From contig JAVHKY010000004.1 of NCBI GenBank assembly GCA_035079385.1, positions 15,531,001 to 15,595,000 of the forward strand: a DNA stretch of 64,000 nt, written 5' to 3'. A program made the position numbers and the translations under genes. The notes below the pieces were generated by a model. That model did not search any database and was not told where the DNA came from. It worked only from the letters and a program-made list of their open reading frames with translations. This stretch comes from Aspidiotus rigidus. Its lineage: Eukaryota; Arthropoda; Insecta; Hemiptera; Diaspididae. Numbering within the stretch: position 1 is the stretch's first letter; every line of letters starts with the position of its first letter. This document shows positions 15,060-24,679 of the stretch, piece after piece.

Positions 15060-15400
15060 GCGCCTTTGTGAGAAACCACGAGAATTTTTGAGCATTCGTT
15101 TGACTCCGTGGTATCGGGGGCTTTGTTCAATCTCTCACCGCGAGCTGACAACGGACGACAAGATTCCCTGAAACGTCACTCTCTCGGCTGGCGCTACGAG
15201 AAAATGATCGCACTTTTACCCACATTCATTGCTACAGGCACTATGACCAATTAATCACTGCGAGTTCACAATGTAAGAAGAGCATCTTAGTACCATGCTC
15301 TCCATCGCCTGGAGAAACAATGTGAGTTTTCACACTGTTACCAGCTTCGATCATACGCAGAATCTCAGTCGATCACCGCGAGCAACCTTTGTTCTCGCGA
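15060..15400 (-). repeat. ~120 bp repeat, right inner arm of foldback 1
   Basis: Inverted copies of the units at 14074-15040, with 'tctctcaccgcgagctgaca' and 'gatcaccgcgagcaac'. Confidence 0.75.
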
Positions 15401-15449
15401 AGCTCGATTTCTTTGAGAACCAAATGAAATTTGAAAGACTAAGCGATTT

Positions 15450-17100
15450 TCCAAATTGGTAAAATTGTGATCGTTTCTGGGCATTTTCACACATTTTGGT
15501 GCTTCGCATTCAAAAGTTTTTTTTTTCAACTCAGCACACAACTTTACCCTAGAATCAAGAATAACTTTGAAGGTTAGGCGATTTTTTTCGTTTTGGAGAA
15601 ATGTTGACCCTTGTTGGTCCCATTAACCCATTTTGGTGCTTCGCAGAATTTCTTAACAATTTTATTCAGATTAGGCGCTAAATTTTATCTCAGAATGGAG
15701 AAAAACTTTGAAGGTTGGGCGATTTTATCATTTTGGGAAAATTTTGACCCTTTTCGAGAGCTTTGCAGAATTTCTTAACAATTTTATTCAGATTTAGCGC
15801 CAACTTTTATATCAGAATGGATAAAAACGTTGGTGATTTCATCATTTTTTTGGAAAAATTTTGACCCTTTTTGGGCCCATAAACACATTTTGGTGCTTCG
15901 CAGAATTTTTTAAGAATTTTATTCAGATTTAGCGCCAAATTAACAGGGAACCTTTTTTATGGGGGGCTATTTGAGAAATCTGGCGTGCGCCGTGCGCCGT
16001 GCGCCGTCCAGCGAAAAACTTGGAAAAATTTCGACTCTCGAGAATATATGATAGGAGGGGGACTTGGAAAAATTTCGACTCTCGAGCCATATATGATAGG
16101 AGAGGGACTTGGAAAAATTTTGACTCTCGAGCTATATATGATAGGGGACAAATTTTCCCAAGTCTTCCTCCAATCATAAATAGCTCGAGATTTGAGAAAA
16201 ACTTGGACTTTCAAACTACATTATACTAGGCTTATTTTACGTCTAGGCCTTCTTTATACTAGCTTTATCTAGGTCTAGGCTTCCTTGAATTTTCAATACC
16301 AAATCCTATTTGACTCATAAAACAGGTTCCCTGCGTTCCTCGTTCAACTTCGTTAAGGAAGCCGTCGTTTTTTTATATCAGAATCGAGAAAAACGTTGGC
16401 GATTTCATCATTTTGGGGAAATCTTGACCCTTTTTGGGCCCATAAACGCATTTTGGTGCTCCGCAGAATTTTTTAACAATTTTATTCAGATTTAGCGCTA
16501 AATTTTATCTCAGAAACGAAAAAAACTTTGCAGGTTGGGCGATTTCATCATTTTGGGAAAATTTTGACCCTTTTTGAGCGCTTTGCAGAATTTCTTAACG
16601 ATTTTATTCAGATTTAGCGCCATATCTTATACGAGAATCGAGAAAAACGTTGGCAATTTTATCATTTTGGGTAAATTTTGACCCTTTTTGGGACCATAAA
16701 CGCATTTTGGTACTTCGCAGAATTTTTTAAGAATTTTATTCAGATTCAGCGCTATAAATTTTATCTAATTAGAATTGAGAAAAACTTCGCAGATTAGGCG
16801 GTTTTATCATTTTGGGGAAATTTTGACCTTTTTTAGGCCCATAAACCTATTTCGGTGCTTCGCAGAATTTTTCAACAATTTTATTCAGATTTAGCGCTAA
16901 ATTTTATCTCAGAATGGAGAAAAACTTTGAATGTTGGGCGATTTCATCATTTTGGGGAAATTTTGACCCTTTTTGGGCCCATTAACCCATTTTGGTCCTT
17001 CGCAGAATTTTTTAACAATCTTATTCGGATTCAGCGCTAAATTTTACTCCAGAATCGGTGGACACTTTGAAGATTACGCGATTATTTCAATCTGGAAAAT
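15450..17100 (+). repeat. ~150 bp tandem repeat, right arm of foldback 1
   Basis: Repeated 'cattttggtgcttcgcagaa', 'tttattcagatttagcgc' and 'ggggaaattttgacccttt' at intervals of roughly 130-170 bases, in about eight diverged units. The array is interrupted by the insertion at 15951-16372. Confidence 0.85.
15951..16372. mobile_element. 'AACAGGGAACC ... GGTTCCCTG' element, copy B, inserted in foldback 1
   Basis: The ~150 bp repeat breaks off in 'gcgccaaatt' and resumes as 'ttatatcagaatcg'. The insert begins with 'aacagggaacctttttta', the reverse complement of the 'aaaacaggttccctg' near its right end. Inside are three copies of 'gccgtgcgccgt'-type sequence and three 45-bp satellite units (16020-16150, minus orientation, 'tatatgataggag' plus 'gggacttggaaaaatt'). 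The right end 'cgttcaacttcgttaagg' is shared with copies A and C. No coding capacity. Confidence 0.65.
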
Positions 17101-17586
17101 TGTTTTTTGATAATTTACAACTTTGGGAACCCTTACTGTAAAATCTCGGCACATTTTGGTCCATAACTCGGCTCAGAAAAGTCGTAGATACTTCGGATAA
17201 GGCTCAAATTAAAGATGAAATTGAGATACAAAATTCGTACATTTAAAGTGTACGTCTAACACGACAAATTTAGCGCGAGCTCCCATTTAACTGGCAACAT
17301 TTTTCTGTCCCACCCTGTATGCTTCTGAAAGGACCCATATAGTCAGCCATGTTCCAAATCAGGAAGAATATGCAGCGAAGAAGCTTACCGCCGCAAGGAA
17401 AAGGACGGCTTTGGCAAACTCTAAAATACCTCTTGCCCAGATATTGGCGGGTGTCCGTGTGGCGTCCCCGGTGCCGGAGCGCGAGGCGCCGATGAAACGA
17501 ATAAGGAGAGTACGGCGAAACAATCTTCCTAACGTTTTGCGTTTTCGCGCTACGACAGAATTAGCGCAAACTCCCATTGAACAGGT

Positions 17587-17618
17587 AACATCTTTCTGGT
17601 CCACCCTGTATATACGCA
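17587..17618. repeat. Extra transposon-end sequence outside foldback 1
   Basis: 'ggtaacatctttctggtcca' followed by 'ccctgtatata' repeats, with changes, the end found inside the right arm at 17290-17320 ('ggcaacatttttctgtccca'). It has no counterpart outside the left arm. Confidence 0.55.
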
Positions 17619-17759
17619 TATGCTAGACTGGAAAGCTAGTCACTCTAAAATGCAGCCGTATCCTGATAATTTTCATCTAGTGGATAAACAATACACTTTG
17701 TAACAAAAGAAACAAGCCTAGAGTTGCGCTTTTGAATGGTACAGTGTTACGTACTCTCG

Positions 17760-18125
17760 GTCTAATTGCAGTATAGGAGTGAAGTGTGGCAGAATATCCC
17801 AGAAAGTCACAAATGCGGAGGTTTCGCAACGGATTGGCAGAAACAAAAAGAGGTTATCGACAATAGTAACGGACCGCAAATTAGGCTACCTAGGCCACGT
17901 CATCAGGGGCGGTAAATATAACTTACTGAGACTTGTGTTGGAAGGAAAAATCAGTGGGAAACGATCGCCAGGAAGACGGCAGAACTCCTGGATGAGTGAT
18001 ATGCACCATTCATTGGGACGATCGTCGGTGGAATTCCTCAGAGCGGCGGGATCAAGGCTAGACGTGGTCATGTGGATCGCCAATCTCTGTATATCGACGC
18101 CGGCGTAACAAGAAGAAGAAGATAC
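17760..18125 (+). pseudogene. LINE reverse transcriptase C-terminus (RTE/L2-like), 5' truncated
   Basis: One open frame ending at 18108 carries the C-terminal signature of RTE/L2-type LINE polyproteins: GRISQKVTNAEVSQRIG, RKLGYLGHVIRG, LLRLVLEGKISGKRSPGRR, SWMSDM, then LRAAG and IANL. Everything upstream (endonuclease, reverse transcriptase core) is missing, as in ordinary 5'-truncated insertions. The stop codon is followed at once by a short 'aagaagaagaag' run, consistent with a LINE 3' tail. Clade assignment is from memory of the family motif and is uncertain. Confidence 0.85.
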
Positions 18126-18129
18126 GAGA

Positions 18130-19341
18130 ATCCGAGGTCGAGGGTTATCTTGGTCCAACCATTCAAATCAGACCACTTGCACTCGTGGGTGCACTTATAT
18201 TGACGTATCATTGCGAAGCCATCTTTCTTCCTCTGCATCCAGCAGTACACCGAGTTTGGAATTGGTTACAGAAATACCAAGTTTCTTTCTAGATGCATGC
18301 ATCTGAAAATTTTTCATCTTCTATATTTGGCAGCATTTTCTATCGATTTAAATGAGTCTTCCCATAATCTTCATTGCTATGTGTAATACATACTCTGACT
18401 TTTTCTCCTGCGATCTCACCTACAAAGTTCGCTCGCACAGTCATCATGAATGGCATAACATTATTTTACTCGTGGATGTCTGCAGCTTACCCAAGTCGAA
18501 GTAAATATCCACAAACAAAAGTTCTTAAGCGTGTTTATCAGTCAACCTGCCCGATTCTTTCTCGAAAGGCTTCAGATGTTGACATTAATTGATATATAGT
18601 CGTCTATTGTGAAACACCCAAATAATGACCAACCGAAGTTTAGATCCGATCTGCTTTTCTCGATGAAAGTGATATTTCAAAATGACCCAATTAGTTTGCG
18701 GTAACTTGGACAAGACTCGACATAAATGCGGCCATTTCATTTTGCCGACAAACTTCATCGAGAAGCGCGTGTATTCTAGTAGATTGTACTGTTTTTGTTT
18801 GTATTTCAGCTGAAAATTATTGTCACGAACGAGATAATAAAGTATTATCTGCGTGCCACATCGCAATTGATTACAATTTTCACGCTGCAGTATGTATCAA
18901 TGTCTCCCTGGAGTAATTACTTGATAGACCTTAATTCGTGTATCATTACAAAACTACAGTATGGGTAATCTGATAAGAAACGCGAGAAGTAGCGCCAACG
19001 CCATTAGACTAATTTTAGAAAATTGTTACGACGACGCTATGCTACGAGCGTCTTTTTCAGACGAAAAGGACGAAATTTGTGATGTTTTGAAAATTACGTA
19101 GGCACTCCGTAGCACTTGAAAAAAGTTCATCCACATCAAAAGCTTTATTTCGGAGGTGAGTTTTTCTTTTCATTTTGGAAAACCGTCGCCCTGAATTGGC
19201 GTAGGAAGTTTTTGATTTTCAATCTATAGCTTCTGTGTCGCACCTACAAAGATTTAGCAAAATCGAACAGATGAAGAAGATTTTTCGGTTTATAGAAAAT
19301 GTTCTCGTTACAGAGAAAAGGAAGACGAGACAATTCTGCTT

Positions 19342-19377
<36 letters not shown>

Positions 19378-20470
19378 TAAAGATGCAATTTTCAGCATCG
19401 GAAATACTCGTCTAGGTTACTTTCTTTATATTTTATAACGTCTACAGTTGGGAAGAAAGTAAGAAGTGGATAAAAAAAACAGAAAGACTCTCTGCTATTT
19501 CAATTTATAGGAAAATTTCTCACCTCTCTCGGTTGACGTTATATTCTTGATCCTTAAAACGACAATATTATAGGCACGGCTTACGTTATCATGGTGGGAG
19601 AAAACGAAAATACGATAGCGCTGGTGAAATGGAATGGTGAAAAAAAAAAAGAAGAAATGAACGTTTCGAAAATATTACACGAATAAAAAATATAAAAATA
19701 TAACTCGACGTTGCATTCGTGTTCGGAAATAGACTCGTTTGTCTGTTTAAAAAAATATTGCCTATCGTTATGTAGAAAATTGGTTTCTTTCTCTAACGAT
19801 ATGATATACGTGTTTTTCGCACATTTATTCTCTTTTTTTTTTCCTTACTGCATAATTTATTTATTATTTATCGTCTCGTATAAGTTTTATTCCAAAAGAA
19901 CGCGGGACGACATTTCTTTCATCGGTTTTGACGCCGCATACACCGTTTCCAAATTACCCCAAATAGTGTAGCACACTAGCTGGTATAAAGGCTAACATAC
20001 ACGACGAAGAAAGGCGGAAGGTGTAGAAGAGGGTAGAAAATAAGGAATATAATGCTAACCAAATGTCAAATACGTAAAATGTCAGTGCGGCGATCCGTTG
20101 AATGACCGCAGAGATAACCGAGCCAACGAGTGCCGCCGCGATGAAATTTATTTAATGAGCAACCACATTAATACGTTTTTCTTGTGCTGGTCCGATGGCT
20201 TTTTCTCGGAATGGCGTTCGTTTTTACCTTTTTGACAGAAATCATAAATTATTGCGTTGGTGGGAGTACGATTTCTAAACTAGGGTGTTTACTATACGAG
20301 TACAATACTAAGTGGAGACATTTTCTAGAATAGAATTGTTGATACGATTATTATTGTGTTGTTTGGGCTTTATACGCAATATCTCGGTTGCAGAATGGAA
20401 AAATTTTCTGGTCTGACGCACTTTTTGAAGAAAAACCGTACAAGTCATACGTATCATAGAGGAGAATAAA
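18130..20470. other. Non-repetitive island, no gene recognised
   Basis: No recognisable coding family or RNA gene. A 33-base T run occupies 19344-19376. Open frames here are short, AT-rich and overlapped on the other strand. Confidence 0.45.
19344..19376. repeat. Poly(T) run
   Basis: Thirty-three consecutive T. It could be the reversed poly(A) tail of a retroposed sequence on the minus strand, but I could not identify such an insert. Confidence 0.9.
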
Positions 20471-21060
20471 GTTTTGAACTTGTGCATTCTGCCGATCAGA
20501 CCGAAACTTTCTTACCATCTGGCAAGATTCCTGGACCGTTGGCTTAGGTCAGGTACTAAGTTCCAAATTCCGAAGACCAAGAATATGAAAGTTCTTCTTT
20601 TGGCTACGTTTGTCTCTTTTGATATTAAACCAGCTATCAAGACTTCGTGGCGCTATCCATCATTTGGATTGCTTGTGGGTACCTTCCTCCACTGATAATT
20701 GAGGTGTATATAGGAAGTTTCAAAGAGGATCTATTTACCAACCATCAGATTCCTCTCATCTTGACATGGCTGAGATGTATTTTGTGTGGGTAGGGTGACC
20801 CGCATACGGACTCCAGCGATTCTTCCTCCTCAACCCTATTTACTCTGATATTCAATGGACTCTCAAGAACAATAATCACCATCTCAACTTTTTTCATATC
20901 AACATCACTCTAAATACCCACTCCAGTCATCTCACTCAAAATCTTCCAGAAATTACTCGCGCGGCTCTTCTTTGCACCCTCACGCTCAAGGACTCGCTCA
21001 TTTCCTTTCTACGATTCATCGACTTACATCCATCCCCTTCAGGGGTGCCGTGATTCCCTG
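20470..21060 (+). pseudogene. Penelope-like element remnant, reverse transcriptase core
   Basis: Pieces of PLE reverse transcriptase in order, in shifting frames: YHLARFLDRWLRSGTKFQIP (compare YLLAKFRDRWFKNRINFES at 33.7 kb), FVSFDIK (motif A with its catalytic Asp), then PPLIIEVYIGSFKEDLFTNH (motif B region), WLRCILCG where intact copies have RYVDDVLC (the catalytic YVDD is deleted), and after another shift IYSDIQWTLK with LNFFHINITL (the 'INFLDL' motif). The stretch between motifs A and B is deleted. It differs clearly from the 33.6 kb copy, so it is probably another PLE lineage or an old copy. Confidence 0.8.
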
Positions 21061-21214
21061 GTCCAATAAAGAAACCCCCTCAAACTTTAATTTATTGTAG
21101 CTAAAGAAAAAATTATATGCTCCCTCCCTAAAACGATTACGAAGAATCATCTTCATGAAACTGGCCTCACGGCACCCCTGCTCTTTTTGCTCAAGATTTT
21201 GAACAAGACTCATG

Positions 21215-22064
21215 ACGTATACATGTCGACTGTCGATTCGATGTCGGCTTTTGGTCGACATCAAATCGACCTAAAGTGCACATCTTTGACCGTCTTGGTC
21301 GATATTGCGCCGATACATTGTTAAAATCGACTACACTTCGACGTCGATCGATACGAGGTCCATTTAGGGTCGGTCGGCGAACGTCGACCCTAAATGAGTG
21401 AACTTCCACAAATTTTTCATCAACATGAAATCGACGTCTCTGTTGCGTCAATGTTCTTCGGCGATGTTCGATGTTCGAATACTTTTTTTAGTCCATTTCA
21501 AGTCAATTTTTAGTCTTTTGGAAATCCATGCTACTCAACGTCGTCGATCTGAAGTCGATTTCCAGTCAACTTCCTCTAAATTTTTCCATCGATCAGAAAT
21601 TGACTGCTCTGTTGAGTCGATTTCGGAGCGATTTCTAGTCTTTTGGGAAAGTACGCTGGTCGATTTCAGTACCAACTCCAGTCGACGTCGTTCTGGAATC
21701 GATTTTGAGTCAACTTTTTCTCCAAATTTTACCATATCCATCAGAAATCTACTGCGCTCAGTTGGGTCGATTTCAAGTCAATTTTTCGTCTATTGAGAAA
21801 GTATGCCGATCGATTTCAATACCACCTCAAGTCGACGTCAATCTAAAAACAATTTTAAATCAACTTCTAAATTTTTCAATCGATCGAAATCAAAAATCGA
21901 TTGCTTTGTTGGGTCGATCTTGAGGCGATTTTTAGTTAATTGGGAATGTCCGTTGGTCGACGTCGATCTGAAATCGATTTTGAATCAACTTCTTTTAAAT
22001 TTTTCGATCGATCAGAAATTGACTGCTCTGGGTCGATTTTAGATCGATTTTTAGTCTTTTAGGT
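21215..22064 (+). repeat. TCGA satellite, forward orientation, left of hAT 1
   Basis: Diverged units with the landmark 'tagtcttttggga' at about 21512, 21637, 21788, 21934 and 22051 (spacings 117-151). Each landmark is preceded by 'gggtcgatttcaagtcaatt'-type sequence. The array resumes at 23520 after the hAT insertion. Confidence 0.85.
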
Positions 22065-22365
22065 CAGTGTTTCTCAACCGGTGTGCCGCGGTAATCACTG
22101 TACCGCAAGCCCGCCTCAGGCGTGCCGCAAAAGTTTTATCAAAAACATAAATTAACTGAACTAAAAAAGAATTGTCATTTTTAAATTAATGTTATTACTT
22201 TAACTAAATAAATTGATTTTTATTAACATAAATAAATATATTTAATTTCCAATTAAAACACTGTATACAATAATAATAAATTTGATTCTTAGTACAAATT
22301 AAAGTTTTTTAATTTAATTTATTAATTTAATTGAGAAAATAAATTTAAATAATTAAAATATTAAT

Positions 22366-22495
22366 ATCTTTAAGGATAACAGGATGATTCAATCAAAATT
22401 TTTAAATTGTTACCTCGATGTTGAATTATTAAAATTATATTGAAAGAATTTATATAATTCAATCTGTAATTCTATTCAATTGATTAGGGATACAA
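22366..22495 (+). pseudogene. numt: mitochondrial large-subunit rRNA (rrnL) fragment inside hAT 1
   Basis: 'ctttaaggataacagg' (about 22368) and 'gttacctcgatgttgaatta' (22408-22427) match the strongly conserved 3' part of metazoan mitochondrial 16S rRNA ('TTAGGGATAACAGCGTAAT' and 'GCGACCTCGATGTTGGATTA'), at the expected distance and order. Several substitutions at otherwise invariant sites indicate decay. Confidence 0.8.
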
Positions 22496-22499
22496 TCTA

Positions 22500-22620
22500 T
22501 TTTAATATTTATTGATGGTAATGTTCATGAATGAATTATATCTCGGTTTAAATAGAATACACCGACGATATATTATTTTCTCTGATTTTATGTTATTTCG
22601 AAATAATTTATTAACAATAA
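22500..22620 (+). pseudogene. numt: cox1 3' region fragment inside hAT 1
   Basis: 'tcggtttaaatagaatacac' followed by 'cgacgatat' reads LGLNSMHRRY with the mitochondrial code and corresponds to the cox1 motif LGLxGMPRRYSDYPDFY; 'tctgattttatg' follows as SDFM. In a mitochondrial genome this segment does not lie next to rrnL, so the insert is a mosaic or a rearranged copy. Confidence 0.75.
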
Positions 22621-23260
22621 ATTATAAAATAAAAAATTCTAATAATACCTAATATATAATTTAAAAACATTTTCATATTTAAAAAATGAAATATTAAATA
22701 AATTGAATAAATTAAGTTTTTAATAATGATTAATATTCGAAATTAATTAAAAATAGAAATTGAAAATAAAGCTGATCCCTAGTAAACTCATAATAAATTT
22801 AAAAATCAAACTTTTCAAAAGAATTTAAAAATTAAATTTCAAATTTAAAAATTAATATTCTTTATAATATAAGAATTATAAAAGTAATACTTGAAGATGA
22901 TGAAATGATTAGATTTATTAATGATATCAAAAAAATCCGATTCAAATAAAATTGAATAAAATATTTTATCAAAAAATAAATTAAAATATTCATTTGAATT
23001 ATACATGAATACAAATTAAAATAAAATTAATTAATTGGGTATTTTCTATTTAATTTAATTATTATAAATTGAATTCATAATTTATTTAATAATAATTATT
23101 TTTATTTTAATTATAATCAAAATATTAACTATTGATTTTCTTTTATATCAATTTATTAATTTTATTAAATTCATTTTTTTTAAATTATTTTCAAGTTTTT
23201 TTATTAATTGATATTTTTAATTTTTTAAAATTTAAATTGAATATTTTATCGATTTGGTGG
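22620..23260. other. AT-rich interior of hAT 1, probably more mitochondrial-derived DNA
   Basis: Very AT-rich throughout, with no gene identified. Composition is continuous with the rrnL and cox1 pieces and unlike the GC-richer ends of the element, which resume at about 23260. Confidence 0.5.
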
Positions 23261-23519
23261 AGAAATTTTTTTGAGTCCCAGTGGAAGATCAAAGCTCTTG
23301 TTTCTTGTGACCGTAGTACAGAGAAAGAAGGATGGGGGTCATATAGCCATCTTGTAGGCCACAAATTCTGAAATTAGGAGGAGGAAATCTGTAGAGACAT
23401 GAAAATGTCAAAACGCACAAAAATTTCCGATACAATTTGGAGTTCTGGAAATGCTGTGCCGCAGTAATATCATCTCACGGAAAAATGTGCCGCGATATAA
23501 GAGAGGTTGAGAAACACTG

Positions 23520-23835
23520 CTTCTAGGTAAACACAACAAGCTGGTCAATTTCAATACCATTTCAAATCGACGCCGATGTGAAAATTTCCACTAAATTTAC
23601 GATCGGTCAGAAATCGACTGTTTTGTTGGGTTGATTAAGTCAATTTTCAGTTTTTTAGGAAACCACGCTGATCGATTTCAATACCACCTCAAGTTGACGT
23701 CGATCTGGAGTCGATGTCAAGTCGGTTTTTAGTTTTTTAGGGATGTTTGCTCTTCGATTTCCTACCTCAAAACAACAACGATCTAAACCCTTCAAATTTT
23801 TCAATCAATCTAAAATCACCCGACTCTGGAGGCAG
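23520..23835 (+). repeat. TCGA satellite, right of hAT 1
   Basis: Continues the array broken at 22064, with 'caatttcagttttttaggaa', 'gacgtcgatctggagtcgat' and similar phrases. Confidence 0.85.
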
Positions 23836-23864
23836 TGACATGTTGGATCGAGTCGGCAGGCCAT

Positions 23865-24672
23865 ATTATTCATGACCCGTCGAAAATTCAGTCCACTCAC
23901 CTTTCGCCTGCAAGGTGTGGAAATCAAGACCGAGAAGATGAAGTACCAAGGAGTCTATGTTGACTCAAAGCTGAACTTCATCAGGCACCATTTCCTGATG
24001 ACAGTGGAAAAGGCAGGCAAGGTAGTTCCATACCTAAGCCGCCGGATGAGAAACCTGAGAGGGCTGAAAGAAGCAAGAAGTAAGGTCATGATGAGCACCG
24101 CTTTGGCGATTCTCTTATATGGTGCCACAGAAAAAGAGAGATGGTAAAGATCCTGCGAAGAGCTGCGCTGAGGCATGTTAGTGCCCACCGCACTGTTTGG
24201 ACGTAGGCTTTTTGCGTATCGAGCTCCTCGCTAATCAGAAAGTGGTGCTGTTTGAAGCAAAAAAGAGGGCAACGACCGACCAAGAGGATTTACGGGTCAA
24301 GTAGGAGGCTAGGCGCTCCTTGCTTGAGAAATGGGAAGTAAGAATTGCTCAGAGTCAGTAAGGTAAATGGACAATCTGCGTGTTTACACTCGACCTGGAT
24401 GAGTGGATGAACCGATATCGTGGTCAGCTGAACTTTCACCTGACGCAGGTCTTAAGCGGCAACAAGTACCTTCATACGCGTTCGCACTGCATCAAGGGCG
24501 GGATGATGGACCACAGCAAACTTTATTTGAGTGTAAGGTGTGGAGGCATGAGCAAGACAAGCTTAGTCGGTCTCTTCGAGAGATTGTGGTAGATGAAGCG
24601 TCTGCATGGCCGAGATCCAGAGAGACTTGGAGGCAATACCGGAAGCACGGGGTGGTTGTCGGTAGCTCCTGA
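23865..24672 (+). pseudogene. R1-like LINE reverse transcriptase C-terminal remnant
   Basis: At 23872-24147 the frame reads KYQGVYVDSKLNF, HFLMTVEKAGKV, NLRGLKEARSKVMM and STALAILLYGA, the thumb and C-terminal region of R1-clade reverse transcriptases. Frames then shift repeatedly: GQLNFHLTQVLSG near 24424 and QQTLFECKVW near 24513 are the remains of the R1 C-terminal region, whose Cys/His zinc motif is mostly lost. At least two frame changes and many stops separate the parts. R1 elements normally insert in rDNA, but none is visible here. Could also be another member of the R1/Jockey group. Confidence 0.85.
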
Positions 24673-24679
24673 CTCGCAA

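Larger units (their letters stand above)
13070..17524. mobile_element. Foldback element 1: ~4.5 kb imperfect palindrome with arms of tandem repeats
   Basis: The left arm read forward matches the right arm read as reverse complement. Outer parts: 13070-13462 against about 17124-17524, sharing 'ttcgccgtactctccttatt', 'ggaacatggctgact' and 'acagggtggga/cagaaaaatgttgcca'. Inner parts: 14826-14912 against 15079-15165, sharing 'gataccacggag.caaacgaatg' and 'ttctcgtggtttctc'. The centre is near 14,996. Between these landmarks both arms contain a ~150 bp and a ~120 bp tandem repeat in mirrored order. Long inverted arms made of internal repeats are characteristic of foldback (FB/Galileo-type) elements. 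No transposase is visible and no target duplication could be defined. Confidence 0.8.
22065..23519. mobile_element. hAT-type non-autonomous element carrying mitochondrial DNA
   Basis: The left end CAGTGTTTCTCAACC (22065) is the inverse of the right end GGTTGAGAAACACTG (to 23519). Subterminal sequence is partly inverted too ('tgtgccgcggtaat' on the left, 'gtgccgcgatat' and 'gtgccgcagtaat' on the right). Flanks are 'cttttagg' before and 'cttctagg' after: an 8-bp target duplication with one mismatch, as hAT elements make, if a T precedes the terminal CAG (shifting one base gives 'ttttaggt' and 'ttctaggt'). It sits in the TCGA satellite. No transposase. About 1.1 kb of the interior is AT-rich mitochondrial-like DNA. 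Confidence 0.85.
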
